This document shows positions 61,368-64,000 of a DNA stretch of 64,000 nt, piece by piece. The notes under the pieces were generated by a model that was not told the DNA's origin, made no database searches, and saw nothing but the letters and a program-made list of their open reading frames with translations. The translations under genes were made by a program, and so were the position numbers. Source of the stretch: Pseudomonadota bacterium (lineage in GTDB: Bacteria; Pseudomonadota; Alphaproteobacteria; Rhodobacterales; Rhodobacteraceae); assembly GCA_021845805.1 (NCBI GenBank), contig JAJZVD010000007.1, positions 1-64,000 of the forward strand, given 5' to 3'. The stretch's first letter is position 1. Each line of letters begins with the position of its first letter.

Positions 61368-64000
61368 ATGACCCCGGAGACAGGCCCCGTGACCCCGCCG
61401 CCCGATCCTGCCCTGCCGATCCCGGCGCAGACCGCAGCCGCGGTTCTGGCGGCGCAGGGGGTCAGCGCCGACACCGGGCTGAGCACGGCCGAGGCCGCGC
61501 GCCGGCTGGCCGCGGCGGGGCCGAACCGCATCGCGCCGCGCGCGCCGGTGCGGGCGCCCGCGGTGCTCTGGCATCAGCTGAAAAGCCCGGTGGTGGCGCT
61601 GCTGGGCGTCGCCGCGGCGCTGGCGCTGGCGGCGCGCGAGATCGAAGAGGCGCTGGCCGTGGGGCTGGTGCTGGCGCTGAACACGCTGATCGGCTTTCTG
61701 ACCGAGATGCGGGCGCTGCGCTCGCTGGCGGCGCTCAGGGCGTTTGACCTGCCGCGCGCGCGGGTGCGGCGCGACGGGCAGGACCGGGTGATGCCGGCCG
61801 AGGCGCTGGTGCCCGGCGACATCGTGCTGCTGGAGGCGGGCGACGCCGTGCCGGCCGATCTGCGCATCGTCGAAAGCGCGGGCGCGCGGGCGGATGAATC
61901 GGCGCTGACCGGGGAATCGGTGGCGGTGGGCAAGGATGCGGCGCCGGTGGCCGCCACCGACCCGGGCGAGCGCAGCTCGATGCTGTTCAAGGGCACCGCG
62001 CTGGTGGCGGGCAGCGCGGCGGGGGTGGTGGTGGCCACCGGGCCTGCGACCGAACTGGGTGCGGTGGCGCATCTGGCCGCGACCGCGGGCACCGGGCAAT
62101 CGCCGATCGAGCGCAAGCTGGCGGGGCTGTCGGCGCAGCTGGTGCGGGCCACGCTGGTGTTGGCCGCGCTGATCGTCGCGGTGGGAGTCGCCACGGCCGA
62201 GGACATGCTTTTGCTGGCCAAGGCCGCGATCGCGCTGGCGGTGGCCGCGATCCCCGAGGGGCTGCCGATCGTGGCCACGCTGGCGCTGGCGCGCGGGATG
62301 TGGCGGATGGCGCGGGCCAACGCGCTGGTGGAACGGCTGTCGGCGGTCGAGACGCTGGGGGCCACGACGGTCATCCTGACCGACAAGACCGGCACGCTGA
62401 CCGAGAACCGGATGGCGGTGCGCAGGCTCTGGCTGCCGGGCGGCGAGGCGGTGGCCACGGATGCGGCGGCCGCGCCCCTACTGCGGATCGCGGTCCTGTG
62501 CAATGACGCGGCGCTGGAGGCGGTGGGGGACGAGGGCGCGGGCGACCCGATGGAACGCGCGCTGCTGCGGGCAGGCTTGCAGGCGGGGCTGCGCCGGGCC
62601 GTGCTGCTGGAGGCGGCGCCGTTGCTGGCCAAGCACCCGTTCGACGCCGTGCGCCGGATGATGGTGACGGTGCATGCCGCGGGAGATGCGGCCTTCTTCG
62701 CGGTGAAGGGCGCGCCCGAAGCCGTTCTGGCGGCCTGCGAGCAGGTCTGCGAGGACGGGGGCGCGCGGGCGCTGACCCCGGATGCGCGCGCCCGATGGCA
62801 GGCGCGCGTCGCGGCGCTGGCGGGGCAGGGGCTGCGGGTGCTGGCCTGTGCCGCCAAGACCGCGCCGCCGGGGGCGGACCCGCGGGCCGGGTTCGTGCTG
62901 TACGGGCTGGTCGGGCTGGAGGACCCGCCGCGCCCGGACGTGCCCGCCGCCATCGCCGCCTGCCGGGCGGCCGGCATCCGGGTGGTGATGGTGACGGGCG
63001 ATCATGCGGTGACGGCGCAAAGCATCGGCCGGGCGCTGGCGCTGGATCTGGCGGGCGGGGTGGTCGAGGGCGCGGGTGTCGCGGCGCTGATCGCGCGCGG
63101 GGATGGCGCGCTGACCCGTGCGGGGCTCTTTGCCCGGGTCAGCCCGGCGCAGAAGCTGGAGATCGTGCGCGCCTTCCAGGCGGCGGGCGAGATCGTGGCG
63201 ATGACCGGCGACGGGGTGAACGACGCGCCCGCGCTGCGGCAGGCCGACATCGGGGTGGCGATGGGGCGGCGGGGCACCGACGTGGCGCGGCAGGCGGCGG
63301 CGATGGTGCTGCTGGACGATGCCTTCCCCACCATCGTGGCCGCGATCCGCGAGGGGCGGGTGATCTTCGGCAACATCCGCCGCTTTGCCGCCTATCTGCT
63401 GGCCTGCAACCTGGCCGAGGTTCTGGTGGTGGGGCTGGCGGTGGTGGCGGCGCTGCCGCTGCCGATCCTGCCCTTGCAGATCCTCTACCTGAATCTGGTG
63501 ACCGATGTGTTCCCCGCCTTCGCGCTGGCCTTCGGCGATGGCGAGGGCGACGTGCTGGCCCGCCCGCCCCGCCCCCCGCGCGAGCCGATCCTGGGGCGGC
63601 CGCAGTGGCTTCGCATTGCGGGGCAGAGCGTGCTGATGACGGCGGCGAGCCTGGGCGCGCTTGCGCTGGCGTCTGGGCCGATGGGGCTTGCCGGGCCGGG
63701 GACGGTCACGGCAACCTTCCTGACGCTGGGCTTCGCCCAGTTGTGGCAGGTGTTCAACATGCGCTCGGCCCGCGCCGGGCTCTGGGTGAACGAGATCACC
63801 CGGAACCGCTGGATCTGGGCGGCGCTGGCGCTTTGCGGGCTGCTTCTGGCGCTGCCGCCCTATCTGCCGGGGGTGGCCGAGTTGCTGGGGCTGGTGCCAC
63901 CGGACCGGGCGATGTGGGCGCTGATCCTGGGGCTGAGCGTGCTGCCGCTGCTGGTCTGGCAGGCGGGGGCGCTCTTGCGGCGGCGCTGGGGGGGGCGGCA
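61368..64000 (+). CDS. P2-type cation-transporting ATPase, C-terminus off the window
   Basis: 877 codons are visible, still open at the right edge. N-terminal cation-ATPase domain (LSTAEAARRLAAAGPNRI), A-domain ADESALTGESV, helix-4 ion motif AAIPEGLP, phosphorylation site DKTGTLTENRM, nucleotide-binding KGAPEAVL and hinge MTGDGVNDAPALRQADIGVA, then LYLNLVTDVFPAFALAF in helix 6. PEGLP marks P2-type (Ca2+/Mn2+ or related) pumps rather than heavy-metal P1B, and no CPx motif or HMA domain is present. Exact ion unknown. ATG 61368 has no clear ribosome-binding site; GTG 61390 is out of frame. Confidence 0.9.
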   Translation, partial: MTPETGPVTPPPDPALPIPAQTAAAVLAAQGVSADTGLSTAEAARRLAAAGPNRIAPRAPVRAPAVLWHQLKSPVVALLGVAAALALAAREIEEALAVGLVLALNTLIGFLTEMRALRSLAALRAFDLPRARVRRDGQDRVMPAEALVPGDIVLLEAGDAVPADLRIVESAGARADESALTGESVAVGKDAAPVAATDPGERSSMLFKGTALVAGSAAGVVVATGPATELGAVAHLAATAGTGQSPIERKLAGLSAQLVRATLVLAALIVAVGVATAEDMLLLAKAAIALAVAAIPEGLPIVATLALARGMWRMARANALVERLSAVETLGATTVILTDKTGTLTENRMAVRRLWLPGGEAVATDAAAAPLLRIAVLCNDAALEAVGDEGAGDPMERALLRAGLQAGLRRAVLLEAAPLLAKHPFDAVRRMMVTVHAAGDAAFFAVKGAPEAVLAACEQVCEDGGARALTPDARARWQARVAALAGQGLRVLACAAKTAPPGADPRAGFVLYGLVGLEDPPRPDVPAAIAACRAAGIRVVMVTGDHAVTAQSIGRALALDLAGGVVEGAGVAALIARGDGALTRAGLFARVSPAQKLEIVRAFQAAGEIVAMTGDGVNDAPALRQADIGVAMGRRGTDVARQAAAMVLLDDAFPTIVAAIREGRVIFGNIRRFAAYLLACNLAEVLVVGLAVVAALPLPILPLQILYLNLVTDVFPAFALAFGDGEGDVLARPPRPPREPILGRPQWLRIAGQSVLMTAASLGALALASGPMGLAGPGTVTATFLTLGFAQLWQVFNMRSARAGLWVNEITRNRWIWAALALCGLLLALPPYLPGVAELLGLVPPDRAMWALILGLSVLPLLVWQAGALLRRRWGGR

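Noticed and set aside
61368-64000. Heavy-metal (P1B) exporter as part of the metal-resistance block
   Set aside because: No CPx motif or N-terminal metal-binding domain; the PEGLP motif and helix-6 sequence are P2-type, and the gene is 25 kb away from the metal block.

Overview
The window looks like a high-GC alphaproteobacterial replicon, most likely Rhodobacteraceae (Rhodobacter/Paracoccus/roseobacter relatives). The evidence is strongly GC-biased codon use, a fused cysNC, a pxpA-pxpBC-accC cluster, DmeRF, an ArsR-ArsC fusion with ArsJ, and a small DnaA-like replication initiator beside parAB. That last module suggests an extrachromosomal replicon (plasmid or chromid) rather than the main chromosome; this is inference. 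No tRNA, rRNA, CRISPR array or intact insertion sequence was recognised.

Layout. 1-3.7 kb (minus): 5-oxoprolinase genes pxpA and pxpBC with a biotin carboxylase that runs off the left edge. 3.8-7.8 kb: a LuxR-type regulator divergent from cysD-cysNC (sulfate activation). 7.9-12 kb (minus): cyoABCD, a ubiquinol oxidase, closed by a strong hairpin terminator. 12.5-15.6 kb: ECF sigma/anti-sigma pair, membrane TlpA-like thioredoxin and a lipoprotein L,D-transpeptidase. 15.7-18.1 kb: two divergent citrate synthase paralogues, one fused to a MerR-type HTH and apparently frameshifted. 18.1-18.8 kb: a less GC-rich segment between two imperfect 67-bp direct repeats. 18.8-25.9 kb: aldehyde dehydrogenase, S9 peptidase, aminotransferase, FAD oxidoreductase and a divergent GntR regulator with a candidate operator.

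26.4-29.8 kb: three overlapping genes (GT39, GT2, YdjC-type deacetylase) that resemble the FlmK/FlmF2/NaxD route for adding an amino sugar to lipid A. 29.8-36.5 kb is a metal and metalloid block: DmeR-DmeF (Co/Ni efflux) with a C/G-tract operator, a secreted Met/His/Cys-rich protein, a TAT-exported multicopper oxidase, and an arsenic operon (ArsR-ArsC fusion, GAPDH, ArsJ) for organoarsenate efflux.

36.7-40.4 kb is the replication and partition module: parA and parB (minus), four exact copies of a 20-bp palindrome (candidate centromere sites), a putative origin, and the initiator (plus). 40.5-50.2 kb is one long polysaccharide locus: rfbC-rfbB-acyltransferase-rfbD-rfbA (dTDP-L-rhamnose), then two glycosyltransferases flanking an unrecognised gene, a Wzx-like flippase, a decayed glycosyltransferase start and a Wzy-like polymerase. 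Codon use is visibly less GC-rich from about 45 kb, as expected for an exchanged surface-polysaccharide locus. Rhamnose operons on extrachromosomal replicons are known biofilm determinants in roseobacters.

50.3-64 kb: a KefB-type antiporter whose best ribosome-binding site faces an ATC codon; a structured leader before a two-gene ABC transporter with no binding protein; a 2OG-Fe(II) oxygenase of the HalD/BesD type divergent from a LysR regulator; a small unknown; a PuuE-type deacetylase; a LysR/DMT-exporter pair; an ABM-domain protein; and a P2-type cation ATPase cut by the right edge.
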